DNA from: Toxonevra muliebris
Taxonomy: Eukaryota; Arthropoda; Insecta; Diptera; Pallopteridae
NCBI GenBank assembly: GCA_963691655.1
Contig: OY829328.1
Location: 88,292,400 to 88,356,399, forward strand
DNA length: 64,000 nt
Reading direction: 5' to 3'
The notes under the pieces were generated by a model. It was given only the letters and a program-made list of their open reading frames with translations. It was not told the origin of the DNA and made no database searches. The position numbers and the translations under genes are program-made. How positions within the stretch are numbered: the first letter of the stretch is position 1; each line of letters starts with the position of its first letter. Below are positions 53,046-63,737 of the stretch, in pieces.

Positions 53046-53062
53046 TTGTTACTGTGGTCTTA

Positions 53063-54384
53063 TTATTTCAAACTATTCAAATGCAAATCGAATTGTATTA
53101 ACGTTATAAAATATGAGAATCCAGTCACTGCCGTCAAATAAGTCAAACGCCGATCAACATTGAACAAACCACAAATGCAAAATTTCACTTTAAATGTTAG
53201 CAGCTGCAACGTAAAAGCTTCTATCTACAAGATATATTCAAGAACATTTAGTCAAATGAGATAGATGCTTTCATGAGCTCAATACATACCGTCTGCTCCA
53301 AACGCACATCCAGCGCTGCTATATGATTAAATTCGGCCATTGTATGATTAATATTACGTAACTCCTCATTAATGTGATCACTTACAAGTGACACAACATA
53401 TGTATCCAAATAAAATACCAACGCATGTGTTGTGCTCAAGATAATGGCAACTAAGGCATTAAACTCCATGTCTGAATGTTTGAAATATAAATTAAAAAGC
53501 GTATAGAAGTTAGTTAAGTTACTGATCAGCGTAGTGAGGACAAGGCCCAACATCTGAAATTGCTGCATATACAAACTGTCAGTGGTCATTTTGTGTATAC
53601 GTAGATAACGCGAAGACAATGCATCCAATTCATCACACAACTGGCAGCAGAGTTGCATGGTGAGCCCACGGCAAAGTTGCTGCCGATGTTGACAATACTT
53701 CACATCAAGGCGACGACGTTGCTGTAACTCGTTCGCCTCTTCTGTCAATTGTTGCAATTGCTGATTCAATTGCTGATAGAAACGCAATGCACTTATATTG
53801 ATGAAATAAAAATAATCAGCCATATTCTCAGCATAATTCCAGAGCACAAAAGTGTAAACGGTGATGTAGACACGCAGTGGATGTGCACCAGAGTAATGTT
53901 GATGTACGATGTTAGCAATCTGTACCAACATAGCCACATTGATCAGAAGAAACTTGAACAGTGCCATCATCTCGAATTGTTTACGCGGTTGCTCTGTGCC
54001 ATTGAAGCAGCACGCAAAATCATCCTCTAGCTGTTGGCGTGTTTTGGTAATCTCGCGTATTGCAGAAAAGTGTACAATATTCGCTATGTATATCACCACT
54101 ACAGTGATATATTTGAGTAAAGTATTAGCCAAATTAACCAATAATTGGAGCTGCCAGCGTAGATCATTCGTCTCGATCAACGGTGCAATATTACTAGCAA
54201 AATATATTGGCAACACCACTATGAGTAACACATGCAACATATGGCTGTATGTGATGGCAGCACGATGTGCTAGCGACTTGGATGTAGGTTTTAGTTGATA
54301 ATTGATTACTACCAAGCCGAAGATTGTTGCATAAATGTGACCATATTTCAAAAAATTATGCTTATGTTTTTCCCAAAAACTCAT
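53063..54384 (-). CDS. gustatory receptor (Gr family), divergent member
   Basis: Seven-transmembrane insect gustatory receptor, expected in the dendrite membrane of taste neurons. Two exons on the minus strand: 54384-53290 (365 codons) and 53224-53063 (53 codons plus stop), joined by a 65-bp phase-0 intron (GTATGT...TTGTAG). The protein is 418 residues. The open frame read through the intron gives a false end after ...SISFD. Hydrophobic segments lie near residues 12-30, 45-65, 80-105, 145-165, 170-190, 275-300 and 310-335. Intracellular-loop residues 200-240 are Gln-rich (QQLNQQLQQLTEE). The family end is clear: ALDVRLEQT | IEAFTLQLL, then CICGLFNVDRRLTY, and the signature SYFITLIQF (canonical TYhhhhhQF, with T to S). 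It is not a close paralogue of the cluster to its right. I cannot name a Drosophila orthologue. Two Su(Hw)-like words sit just upstream of the ATG. Confidence 0.9.
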
Positions 54385-54416
54385 GTTTGGAAATTTGAAA
54401 AGGCAGCAATATGTAT

Positions 54417-54430
54417 CTACTTTTAGGCGC
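54417..54430 (+). promoter_or_regulatory. Su(Hw)-like half motif upstream of the Gr start
   Basis: CTACTTTTAGGCGC lies 33 bases before the ATG of the minus-strand Gr. It shares the TACTTTTAGGCG part of the 17-base consensus but lacks the TTGC part. It falls in the probable 5' leader or core promoter. Confidence 0.35.
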
Positions 54431-54546
54431 CAATTATTTTTTCCAAAAATTCATAGAGTGTACACTTCAGCCTTCACCTTTAAACTATTTTACTGGTTCT
54501 TAGTTGTTATGTTGAACTATGCAAAAAACAATACAAATATTGTTTT

Positions 54547-54560
54547 CTACTTTTAGGCGC
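54547..54560 (+). promoter_or_regulatory. second Su(Hw)-like half motif upstream of the same Gr
   Basis: CTACTTTTAGGCGC is identical to the copy at 54417 and spaced 130 bases from it in the same orientation. The identical 14-mer pair in an otherwise dissimilar upstream region suggests a selected site pair or a local duplication. Confidence 0.35.
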
Positions 54561-54564
54561 TATT

Positions 54565-56615
54565 ATAATATAAGGCACGCAGTTTGCGTGTTTTTAATAT
54601 AGTTAATGCATTGCACGTTTTGCTGCTGTCTTGGCACTTTTCTCTTCTTTTACATTTTTTCGGTACACTTTATCTTTTCAAATTGTCACGCATGGTGTAG
54701 ACTTAGACATGTGCACATTCAAGCATAATATACATACACGTGCACTTATGTACTTATGTATGCACACTCATACAAGCACACAACCTACATATGTATACAT
54801 ATTTATTTATAACATGTACATTCGTTTGTATGGGTATGTGTTGTAGTGTCGACATTCTGAATTTATGAGTTTCTTAACATTTAGTACACATATGATTTAC
54901 GTTTTTTTTATCTTTTAATTTTTACTGCAACTAAAGAAATTTAAAGTTTTTAAGAAGGAAGTTTGTTATTGCATATTTCATCAAAAAGTAAGCCTTATAA
55001 AATTCATAACACATGTGGATTGTTATCCAAAAACAAAACATAGCCTTTACATTTTAGAATCGATACAGAAATACTAGATTTGTATAAAGAAATGAATCTG
55101 TTTCTGTATCCGTATCCAAGCCATCGCCACCAGATTCGTTAACTTTGTTTATTATGTTAATAAGTCAAAACTATGCTCTAAAGTGATTACAAATTGCCTT
55201 AATTCTTGTAAATTTCTGCTAGGAAAATTGTTAAAAATATAAATTAAAAATGTCGAAAATAAAATTTGATTATACTTTTAATTGCTATGGAATGTAAATC
55301 TTTACTTATAATATTCACAGTTGTGAAAATTCTTTAATTAAATTTAATTATAGTATTTTTATCATTTCGATGTTTCACTTATTTTATTTTTTTATAAGTT
55401 TTCATTATGATTGTTGAAGTTTAGGCCTGCAATGTGTCTCATCATCTATCGCGACATAACGTTAAGCAGGTCGCCTGGTTTAGAATATCAACAGCAAGAA
55501 CTTTTTGGAGTTTTTTATTTTCAAAACTATCCAACACATATTAAAAACTCAAATTAATTTTTTAATGAGATTTTACAAAAATAAAAATATTAATACTTAT
55601 TTTTACTTTTGTAAAGCATATGATTCTAGTTTGGCATATATTTTGGACATTGTTTTATTTATAACTTTTTCTAAATAACTCATATTAATATCTCAAGAAT
55701 TTTTTGAGTTATGATGCACGCTAGTTTCACAAGCATGGTTTTGAGAAAAACGGATTTGAACGTTCAAGTACGCATGATCTCTAATTCTGTACCACCGTCT
55801 GCCTAGTTCTACATTTTCAAAAAATAAGCTTACCCACATATTCTTAAAGAATTTTCGTTATTGTAGCGAATTCAGCAAAAAAAAATGTTTTTGATTTCTT
55901 TGTACCATTACACCAGGCGATCGCCTTAAAGCCTCACGTCAGACAGCACTTATTTAGTTTTTAATTTTGCTTTTAGATCAAATGCTTTCGTTCAAAATTA
56001 TTTTCTGCCAAAAGTAAACCGACTATTGAATTGCTTTTAATTAAAGTTCATCCAGTTAAATTTCAATCTTCTGATACGATAAAGTAAACTGTTAAGCTAG
56101 AGTAAGATTATACAAAACATGTTTGTGTAATTTTTTGTATACAATAATAATGTATATTATTACTTCAATTTCATAATTCTATACAAATTTGTGCGTTTTG
56201 TTGTTAACATAAGAAAAAAATGATTCTTTATTTTTCTTATTCTTATTTTTTGTCGCACTCTGCATACTTTCTTACTGTCTGTAAAATTTATTATAGGCCG
56301 AATATTGAGCATATTTTTAGGAGTTTGCAGACATTGACACATGCCATTGATGTGTAAATAATGATAAGTTGTTTATTAACATTGAACCTGAAAAATTACT
56401 AAAATTGAGTTCAGAATGATGAAAAAATAAAAAGTGTGTTAATATGCAGTGATAAATTCAGATTCCAATATATTTATTTAAAAAAGTAGCATTTTTTAAA
56501 ACTGTATAAGTAAACATTTTAAAACATTTTTTATATATTTATTAAATGCAAAAGATATTGTACCTTACGATATTATTTTTCGAACAGTTATTCTTATTAA
56601 AGGATCATTTATAAA
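54565..56615. other. intergenic DNA between two minus-strand Gr genes
   Basis: No gene supported. Tephritid-type CATATGTATACATA words occur at 54690-54850. A weak Su(Hw)-like word (GAGCATATTTTTAGGAG) is at 56307-56323. Promoter elements of the Gr at 53063-54384 must lie at its left end. Confidence 0.55.
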
Positions 56616-56620
56616 TATAA

Positions 56621-57853
56621 CTAAATATTCATATAATCCACTTGCACTAAAATAATCGAGAAAAGAATAATTTGCGCTGTTGTGCAAAATATTGAACGTT
56701 GGTCAATGTCAACCATGCCACAAATGTTTACACGGACTTTGCAGCACTGCAACTGCAATGAAAAGGACTCGAGCTACAAAGAAAATTGGAAATGTTTAAT
56801 TATATTCATAAAGTATTCTATAAATCAACACAAATGCACACTTACCAAACGTAGTGATTGCTGTGGCAATATTTCCAGCTGATCAAAACGCCTTAAAATT
56901 TCAATTGTCTGTTTTGCAGCATTCACGTTGCAATTACAGACGTAACCAAAATTATACATACCCCAAAAGAGCAATAAGTAAACAAAGCTACCGAAAACTG
57001 AACCTAATGAATCCAATTGAATTGTGTGACCACTAAATATTAAAACAAAATAATAACCACTTGTTGCATTATTGGCAAAGAATGCAGCATATATGCAAAG
57101 CAGTTTTTGTTGATAAATTCTATTCAATTCGCATATAATTTTACTAAGTTCGGTATAAGTTTTACATAAATTCATTATTTCAATATCAAAGTTTTTATTA
57201 TCATGCCGCAGCTTGTAACTTTGATACAATTCCTTCAATTGTATGTTCACTACACAAAAACAACGACAAAGATCACATAGAATTATGGTATTATACAACA
57301 ACGTACCATGTATCATAATTATCATAATGCAGCTATAATATGCAATTAAAATATGACGCCAATTTCCATGAGAGCGTTCTACCAATTTCCATACAGTGTT
57401 AAACATGATGCCAAAATGATAGCACATAATTCCAGCATTTATATACAAGATCCGTCGCAATTTTGCATTTATTTTACAGTTTGTATTTGCGCAATTATAG
57501 TTTAAATGCACATTTAATAGTTGCTCTATAATTTTCAAGGTGCGCGGTTCGCGTTGCCAACGTAACGCCACAATCACTGCTACCAATATATCACGTATAA
57601 TTGTATTTGCTGCATTAGAATACCACGCCACTGTACCAGCTTGAAAGCTGTGTGCATATGAAAAACTAAACTCCAATTGAAAGGGTATAAGTGCCAATAA
57701 GAAGAGATTTTGCAAAAGCGCATAATATTTAAAGAATTTCGATTTTATTACTTTTCGTTTCCCATAATCGAAACGCACTGACACGAGTCCAATTAATATT
57801 AAAAAGTAAGCGATTAACTTTAACATAAATAAATTTACATGCAGGCGACTCAT
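56621..57853 (-). CDS. gustatory receptor, cluster member 1 (minus strand)
   Basis: Gustatory receptor, a clear relative of the three plus-strand genes that follow. Exon 1 is 57853-56846 and exon 2 56773-56621, joined across a 72-bp phase-0 intron (GTAAGT...TTTGTAG). The product is 386 residues. I start at the ATG at 57853 (MSRLHVNLFMLKL) because it aligns with the paralogue starts; an in-frame ATG at 57904 would add 17 residues. Landmarks are LIGLVSVRFDYGKRK near residue 20, ILCDLCRCFCVVN mid-protein, NNATSGYYFVLIF near residue 265, and LEILPQQSLRL at the splice. Exon 2 reads LESFSLQLQCCKVRVNICG, then DIDQRSIF, and ends LFSIILVQVDYMNI. The Gr signature TYhhhhhQF is therefore reduced to LFSIILVQV: T, Y and F are all changed. 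It is arranged head-to-head with the next gene across about 1 kb. Confidence 0.9.
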
Positions 57854-58886
57854 TTCGGAGTTGAGTAAATCAACAACTGAATTAGCTGGCGAATGCAAAA
57901 GCATGCAATGTTTTCCAAGTACCTAATTGTCCACACATAAATACTTGTATGAATGTATGTATATGCAAAATAATTAGCTAATTATTTTGATAAATAGCCC
58001 TTAACATTGTAAATAAATTAGCTTAATTGAATTGTTTTTAAATACTATGAAATAATACAAAATCCAGCAAGCTCATGCTCACCAAAGTAGCACACATTAC
58101 AGAGATAGTTCTTCTTTCTGCCGAACCGCACGTTTAAGGAATAAGCTCAATGCTAATTTTTATCCTGATAATTTTGACCTGAAGAAGTTCACAGTCGACG
58201 TTCATTTATACATTTCTCTCTTCCCTTTTACAAACAACGCAATGCTTTTCCTTTATAAGGGTATCCTTTACGGATTGATTGATGATTAAAAAACCAATTA
58301 TACCCGGGCACAAGTATGAATAGATTTTCATTGTGCAAAATATTGAGAACTGTTAATATGGTGTTCATATGGAGTATGAAATACGAAGACAAACACCATA
58401 CAAGTGTTCATATGGAGTATTCAAATACAAAGACAAACTCCATACAAGTTTTGAAACGCAAAGCTGAAATTAATGATTTTTAAACCATCAGAACATCGGC
58501 GTCGCGAAATAAAAAACAAATTTAAATTCGGAGCATAGACTATTCTATACCCTTAAATATTTCAGACTAAATAAATATGTAAGCTATGTTTAAATGAATT
58601 TTGCGTCAAATGTTATACTTGATAAGTATAAGAGAGGAGAATTTTTATACAAAAATGTAGTTGTAAGTATTGAAAAAAATATTAAACACTATTATTATAT
58701 TTTTTGTAAAGTCATTCACACATTGCTTATTATTAAATTCTGTTTTATTTTGCTTATGCACAAATTACAGCACTTAACTTTATTAATTTATATATCATAA
58801 AATTACATGTACATAAAATTTTTTCAATTGAAATTATCACACACAGTTCAGTCCACACTAGCAACTATATATAACTTACTACGAAT
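57854..58886. promoter_or_regulatory. shared divergent promoter region
   Basis: This 1033-bp gap separates two diverging Gr genes, so it should hold both promoters. On the plus side an arthropod initiator TCAGT lies at 58848-58852. A TATA-like CATAAAAT sits about 31 bases before it (58812-58819), leaving a leader of about 37 bases. A two-copy 43/44-bp tandem repeat lies at 58361-58447. The open frame at 58594-58800 has no family features and is not accepted. Confidence 0.45.
58361..58447. repeat. two-copy 43/44-bp direct tandem repeat
   Basis: Unit 1 (58361-58403) and unit 2 (58404-58447) both begin GTGTTCATATGGAGTAT and end with CCATACAA. They differ at a handful of bases. The array lies mid-way in the divergent promoter region of the Gr cluster. 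Confidence 0.75.
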
Positions 58887-60096
58887 ATGCTGTACATTAA
58901 ATTCATATTGTTAAAATGTTTAACATATTTCTTGACATTAACCGGCATCATATCAGTGCGTATTGATTTAAAACGACGAAAAATACAGAAATCCACATTT
59001 TTAAAGTACTACGCTGTACTGCCAAACCTATTGCAATTGATTCTTTTACCACAAGGTACGAAATTCTTTTTGTTCGATCCAGCATTTTATGGAAGCCCAG
59101 TTCGTTTTTATACAAACGCTTTAAATACAGCTCTATATACGATAACAAGCTTGGTGGTAGTAGTATTACATTGGCATTGTGAATCTAAACTAGTAGAAAT
59201 TGTTCAAAAAATGTGGCAGTTGGAACGGCAGTACAATAAAGCGAATGAACACGTTAAAATAAACAAAGAACTAAAACGTCTCTGGTGCATAAATATCGTT
59301 GTGGTATGCTATCATGTATGCTACACGATTCAAAGTGCATGGTTTTTGATGGAATCCCTCGATTTGTGGCAAATTGGCATTGCATATTACTGGTGTATAT
59401 TAATAATTTCAGCACAATTTATGTTTGTGGCTTATTGCCTAATTCTAAGTGATATTTGTCGTTGGTTTTGGGTGGTAAATACACAGTTGGAGGATCTATT
59501 AGAGAAATACCAGGACCCCAAAAATGGAAATTCCAATTATGAGTGTGATCTACAAATTATGTTTTTAATCAAGACCTATGCAAAATTGGCAGCAATCTTG
59601 AGAACACTGAAATCAGCTTATGAAATACAAATATTCTGGGTATTTGTAGGGTTCTCTGCTTATAATGCTACCTCAGTTTATTACTCAGTTTTACTTCTAC
59701 GTGGTCAACCATTGGAGGACGAACCACTGATGAGTATTATGTTATCTTTTTCACTTTTTTGGTATATCTCAAATCTTATGAGAATCTGTGATTGCACGGT
59801 GATAGCTGCAGCGCAGACAAACTACATTTTGAGACGTTTCTGTCAGCTGCCAGTGTTACCACAGCGATCATTCCGTGCGGTATGTGTTCATGTTGATTTT
59901 TGTGCTATTTTATTCAAGTAAAGTTTTTTATTTTCTCTTGCAGCTCGATCTTTTATCACTTCAAGTACAATGCTGTAAAGTGCGAGTAAATATTTGTGGC
60001 ATGTTTGACATAAATCAACGTGCAATATTTTCTACAGCAGCGCAAATTATTATATATGCAATAATTCTTGTGCAAGCGGATTTTATGAATATATAA
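58887..60096 (+). CDS. gustatory receptor, cluster member 2
   Basis: First of three tandem plus-strand Gr paralogues. Exon 1 is 58887-59879 (331 codons) and exon 2 59944-60096, with a 64-bp phase-0 intron (GTATGT...CTTGCAG). The product is 381 residues. Start MLYIKFILLK aligns with the paralogues. Hydrophobic segments lie near residues 5-25, 38-55, 80-98, 132-155, 162-190, 250-272 and 283-302, and at the end. Family landmarks are GIISVRIDLKRRKIQ, LILSDICRWFWVVN near residue 190, AYNATSVYYSVLLL near residue 257, and PVLPQRSFRA at the splice. Exon 2 reads LDLLSLQVQCCKVRVNICG, then FDINQRAIF, and ends IYAIILVQADFMNI. The usual QF of the Gr signature is QA. AATAAA overlaps the stop codon (60096-60101), and another AATAAA lies at 60135. 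The ligand is unknown. Confidence 0.92.
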
Positions 60097-60505
60097 ATAA
60101 ATTTCTTAAAAGTTCCATATCCCCTCGAATAATGAATAAAAATATAAGAATTCACCCTCTTGGTGCAAATCGTCAACCAGCACTTGCTTATACTTTTCAC
60201 AAAAACAAAAACTCTGTTTTTGGGCCCGAATTGAATCTCCTTTCCTTTCCCTCGTCTTAAATATTTTCTATTCACAGCAGTTTCTCTTTTTTCTCTAAAA
60301 TTTTTTTTCCCCAATATCTTAGCCATGTACAATATAAACCGAGTACTGTGGAGAGCCTATGACTCTCCTGCTCACCTATAGCATTTAACATAATTAATTT
60401 ATCTATCATACTGTTGAATCTAAATATGTTGTATATGTCAAATTGCCATAAACTCATAATAATTTCAATTCACACTAGCATATACATGTAAAACTTACAG
60501 CGAAT
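60097..60505. other. intergenic spacer, part of the tandem duplication unit
   Basis: No gene. After the stop, TAAATAAAT and CCTCGAAYAATKAATAAA are shared with the spacer at 61719. The block around 60230-60365 (CTCCTTTC, TTAAATATTTTCTA, GTTTCTCTTT, AGCCTAT..CTCCTG) recurs at 63512-63640, so the spacer was copied with the genes. The last about 40 bases (TTCACACTAGCA, AAAACTTACAGCGAAT) resemble those before the other starts. Confidence 0.65.
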
Positions 60506-61718
60506 ATGGCGTGGATTAAATTTATATTATTAAAATATTTTATATATTTCTTGACATTAATCGGGATCATATCAGTGCGTATTGATTTAAAGCACCGAAA
60601 AATACAAAACTCCACATTTCTAAAATACTACGCTGTACTGCCAAATCTACTGCTATTGATTCTTATACCAAAAATTTCTCAATTCTCATTTACAAAATTA
60701 CCAAATTTTCATGAGAACCCAGTTCGTTGGTTTGCAGACGCTTTGAATACGTATCTACCCACGATAATGAACTTGGTGACTTTGGTGTTACGTTGGTATT
60801 GTGAACCTAAACTAGTAGGAATTATACAAAAAATATGGCAGTTGCAACGGCAGTATAATAAAGCAAATGAACACGTTAAAATTAGCAGACAACTAAAGCG
60901 TCTCTTGTGCGTGAACACCGCTGTGGTGTTCTATCATTTATACCTTACGATCCAAAGTGCATGGGTTTTGCTGCAATCCTTTGATTTATGGCTAATTTCC
61001 TTCGCATATTACTTGTGTATATTAGTAATTTCAATGAGTAGTATTTTAATGGTTTATAGCCTAATTCTAAGTGATATTTGTCGTTGGTTTTGGGTGGTGA
61101 ATGAGAAGTTGGAGGAACTACTTGAGATATACAAACATCATAAAAATGGAAATGCCAACAGTGAGTGTGATATACAAATTATGGCTTTAATCAACACATA
61201 TGCGGAACTGACAGCAATCTTGAGAACATTAAAAACAGCTTATCAAATACAAGTATTTTGGCTATTGGCAACATTTTTTGTTAATAATGCTACCTCAGGT
61301 TATTACTTAGTCTTATTTCTACGTGGTCAGCTATTGGAGAGAAAATCGTTGCTGAGTAGTACTTTTTATTTTTTACTTTATTGGTGTTTCTCAAATTTAA
61401 CGAGCATCTGTGATTACACAGTGACAGCTGCAATGCAGACAACTAACATCTTAAGGCGTTTCAGTCAGTTGCCTGTAGTGCCACAGCGATCATTCCGTGC
61501 GGTATGTGTTGATGTTGATTTTCATGGTATTTTGTTTATCAAAAATTTTTTATTTTCTTTTACAGCTCGATCTTTTTTCACTTCAAGTACAGTGCTGTAA
61601 AGTGCGAATTAATATTTGTGGCATGTTTGACATAAATCAACGAGCAACATTTTCTACTACAGCGCAAATAATTATTTATACCATAATTTTTGTCCAAGCG
61701 GATTTCATAAATATTTAA
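60506..61718 (+). CDS. gustatory receptor, cluster member 3
   Basis: Second tandem plus-strand Gr paralogue. Exon 1 is 60506-61501 (332 codons) and exon 2 61566-61718, with a 64-bp phase-0 intron (GTATGT...TTTACAG). The product is 382 residues. The unspliced frame would end falsely after ...SFTARSFFTSSTVL. Start MAWIKFILLKYF. Landmarks are GIISVRIDLKHRKIQ, YYAVLPNLLLLILIPK, QLQRQYNKANEHVKI, LILSDICRWFWVVN, NNATSGYYLVLFLRG and PVVPQRSFRA. Exon 2 reads LDLFSLQVQCCKVRINICG, then FDINQRATFSTTAQ, and ends IYTIIFVQADFINI. It is closest by eye to cluster member 4 (shared LLLLILIPKI and AELTAILRTLK). The Gr signature again ends QA. Confidence 0.92.
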
Positions 61719-62197
61719 ATAAATTTCTTACGGATTTTAATGTACCCTCGAACAATTAATAAAAAATATAAAAAGCTTACTTAAAACCATAAATCGTCAA
61801 ACTGCAATTTACTTATTATTTGCACTATATTTTTTGATATTAAACGTTTTATTTACTAATTGAACCAAAATTAATTACCCAATTAAAGAGTTAATGAGTC
61901 GAAGAATCAATTAAATGCAAATATGCCCGGGCGAATCGAAATGGCGTCAGTTCGACAACTACTTTACCTCCCTTTTTTCTTTAATATTTCGATTTCCTAT
62001 GTCTAAACAATGTACAGTAGTTCAATAAACTGAATGCAATGCAAAGCCTTCCATATCAAATCTAATCTAATCTAAATTTAATTAATCAATTTACCTATTG
62101 TACTACGACATCTAAATATGTTTTTCATTTCAAATAACCCTAAATTCAGAAAAATTCCAATTCGACCTGCCACATTTATGTAAAACTTACAGTGAAT
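61719..62197. other. intergenic spacer
   Basis: No gene. The left part matches the spacer after member 2 (TTTCTTA, CCTCGAA, AATAAAAAATATAA, AATCGTCAA). The right end carries the shared pre-start sequence TGTAAAACTTACAGTGAAT. A CCCGGGC at 61926-61932 is unusual in this AT-rich setting. Confidence 0.6.
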
Positions 62198-63409
62198 ATG
62201 ACGTGCATTAAATTTATATTATTAGAATATTTTATAAATTTCTTGACATTTCTCGGTATCATATCAGTGCGAATTGATTTAAAACGCAAAAAAATACTTA
62301 AATCTACATTTTTAAAATACTACGCTGTACTGCCAAATCTACTGCTATTGATTCTTATACCAAAAATTGTTCATTTCTCGTTTACACAAATACCATCTTT
62401 TCATGGAAGCCCAGTTCGTTGGTATACAAACGCTTTAAATACATTTCTATCGACAATAATGAACTTGGTGACTGTGGTATTACGTTGGCACTGTGAACCT
62501 AAACTGGTGGAAATCGTAAAAAAAATATGGCAGTTACAACGGCAATACAATAAAGCTAACGAGAAGGTCAAAATAAACACAAAGCTGAAACGTCTCTTGG
62601 GCATAAATACCATTGTGGTGTTATTTCATGTATGCCTTGCGATCAAAAGTACATGGATTATGATCCAATCCCTCGATTTGTGGCTAATTGGCATTGCATA
62701 TTACTGGTGTATAATAGTTATTTCAATGAATAGCGTTTTAATGGTTTATAGCCTAATTCTAAGTGATATTTGTCGTTGGTTTTGGGTGGTGAATGAGCAG
62801 TTAGAGGATCTATTTAGGAAATACATCCACATCCAAAATAGAAATTCCAACTATGAGTGCGATATACAAATTATGTCTTTAATGAAGACATATGCGGAAC
62901 TGACAGCAATCTTGAGAACCCTAAAATCAGCTTATCAAGTACAAATATTTTGGTTATTGGCAACATTCTTTGTTAATAATGCTACCTCAGGTTATTACTT
63001 AGTCGTATTTATACATGGTCAAAAATTGGATAGGGAATCAATGATGGGTAATACTTTTTATTTTTTACTCTTTTGGTGTTTCTTAAACTTTACGAGTATT
63101 TGTGATTGCACGGTGATGGCTGCAAAGCAGACAAACTACATTTTGAGACGTTTCTGCCAGCTGCCAGTGTTACCACAGCGATCATTTCGAGCGGTATGTG
63201 TTCATGTTGATTTTTGTGCTATTTTATTTATGTAAAGTCTTTATTTCCTCTTGCAGCTCGATCTGTTATCACTTCATGTACAATGCTGTAAAGTTCGAGT
63301 AAATATTTGTGGCTTGTTTGACATAAATCAACGTGCAACATTTTCTACTACGGCGCAAATAATTTTGTATACAATAATTTTTGTGCAAGCAGATTATATG
63401 AATATTTAA
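62198..63409 (+). CDS. gustatory receptor, cluster member 4
   Basis: Third tandem plus-strand Gr paralogue. Exon 1 is 62198-63193 (332 codons) and exon 2 63257-63409, with a 63-bp phase-0 intron (GTATGT...CTTGCAG). The product is 382 residues. The start is the ATG at 62198 (MTCIKFILLEYF), which matches MLYIKF and MAWIKF of the paralogues; the frame stays open two codons upstream, but the first of those is GTG, not ATG. Landmarks are GIISVRIDLKRKKIL, YYAVLPNLLLLILIPK, QLQRQYNKANEKVKI, LILSDICRWFWVVN, NNATSGYYLVVFIHG and PVLPQRSFRA. Exon 2 reads LDLLSLHVQCCKVRVNICG, then FDINQRATFSTTAQ, and ends LYTIIFVQADYMNI. Taste ligand unknown. Confidence 0.92.
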
Positions 63410-63737
63410 ATAAATCCCTTAAATAAATGCTACCAATTTAAACAAAAACGGTGTTTTTTGTGACCGGAACGAATAATTGGCATTAATTCGGCAGAAAATA
63501 TACCAAAGGAGGGGCGTAAAATTCTCCTTTCATTTTCCTCCACTTAAATATTTTCTAATTTTTATAGTTTCTCTTTTATCTCTAAGATTTCCTGCTAAGG
63601 AAAGCCTATTGCCCTCCTGTTCATCTCTAAATCATTATGAGGCATGCTCGCCCATAGGGGTGTTGAATAAAAATATATAAGAAATAAATATATAAATGTT
63701 TATGGAAGAGGGGGAGGTTACCATCCTAAACCATAAT
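63410..63737. other. spacer before the truncated copy
   Basis: 63512-63640 is homologous to the spacer 60230-60365. The remainder (to 63737) is not similar to the first half of a Gr exon. The N-terminal half of the next copy is therefore absent here, not hidden by frameshifts. The open frames at 63477-63680 and 63635-63865 are shadows. Confidence 0.6.

Noticed and set aside
53749..54298. Plus-strand open frames opposite the minus-strand Gr
   Set aside because: They are antisense shadows of the receptor coding sequence.
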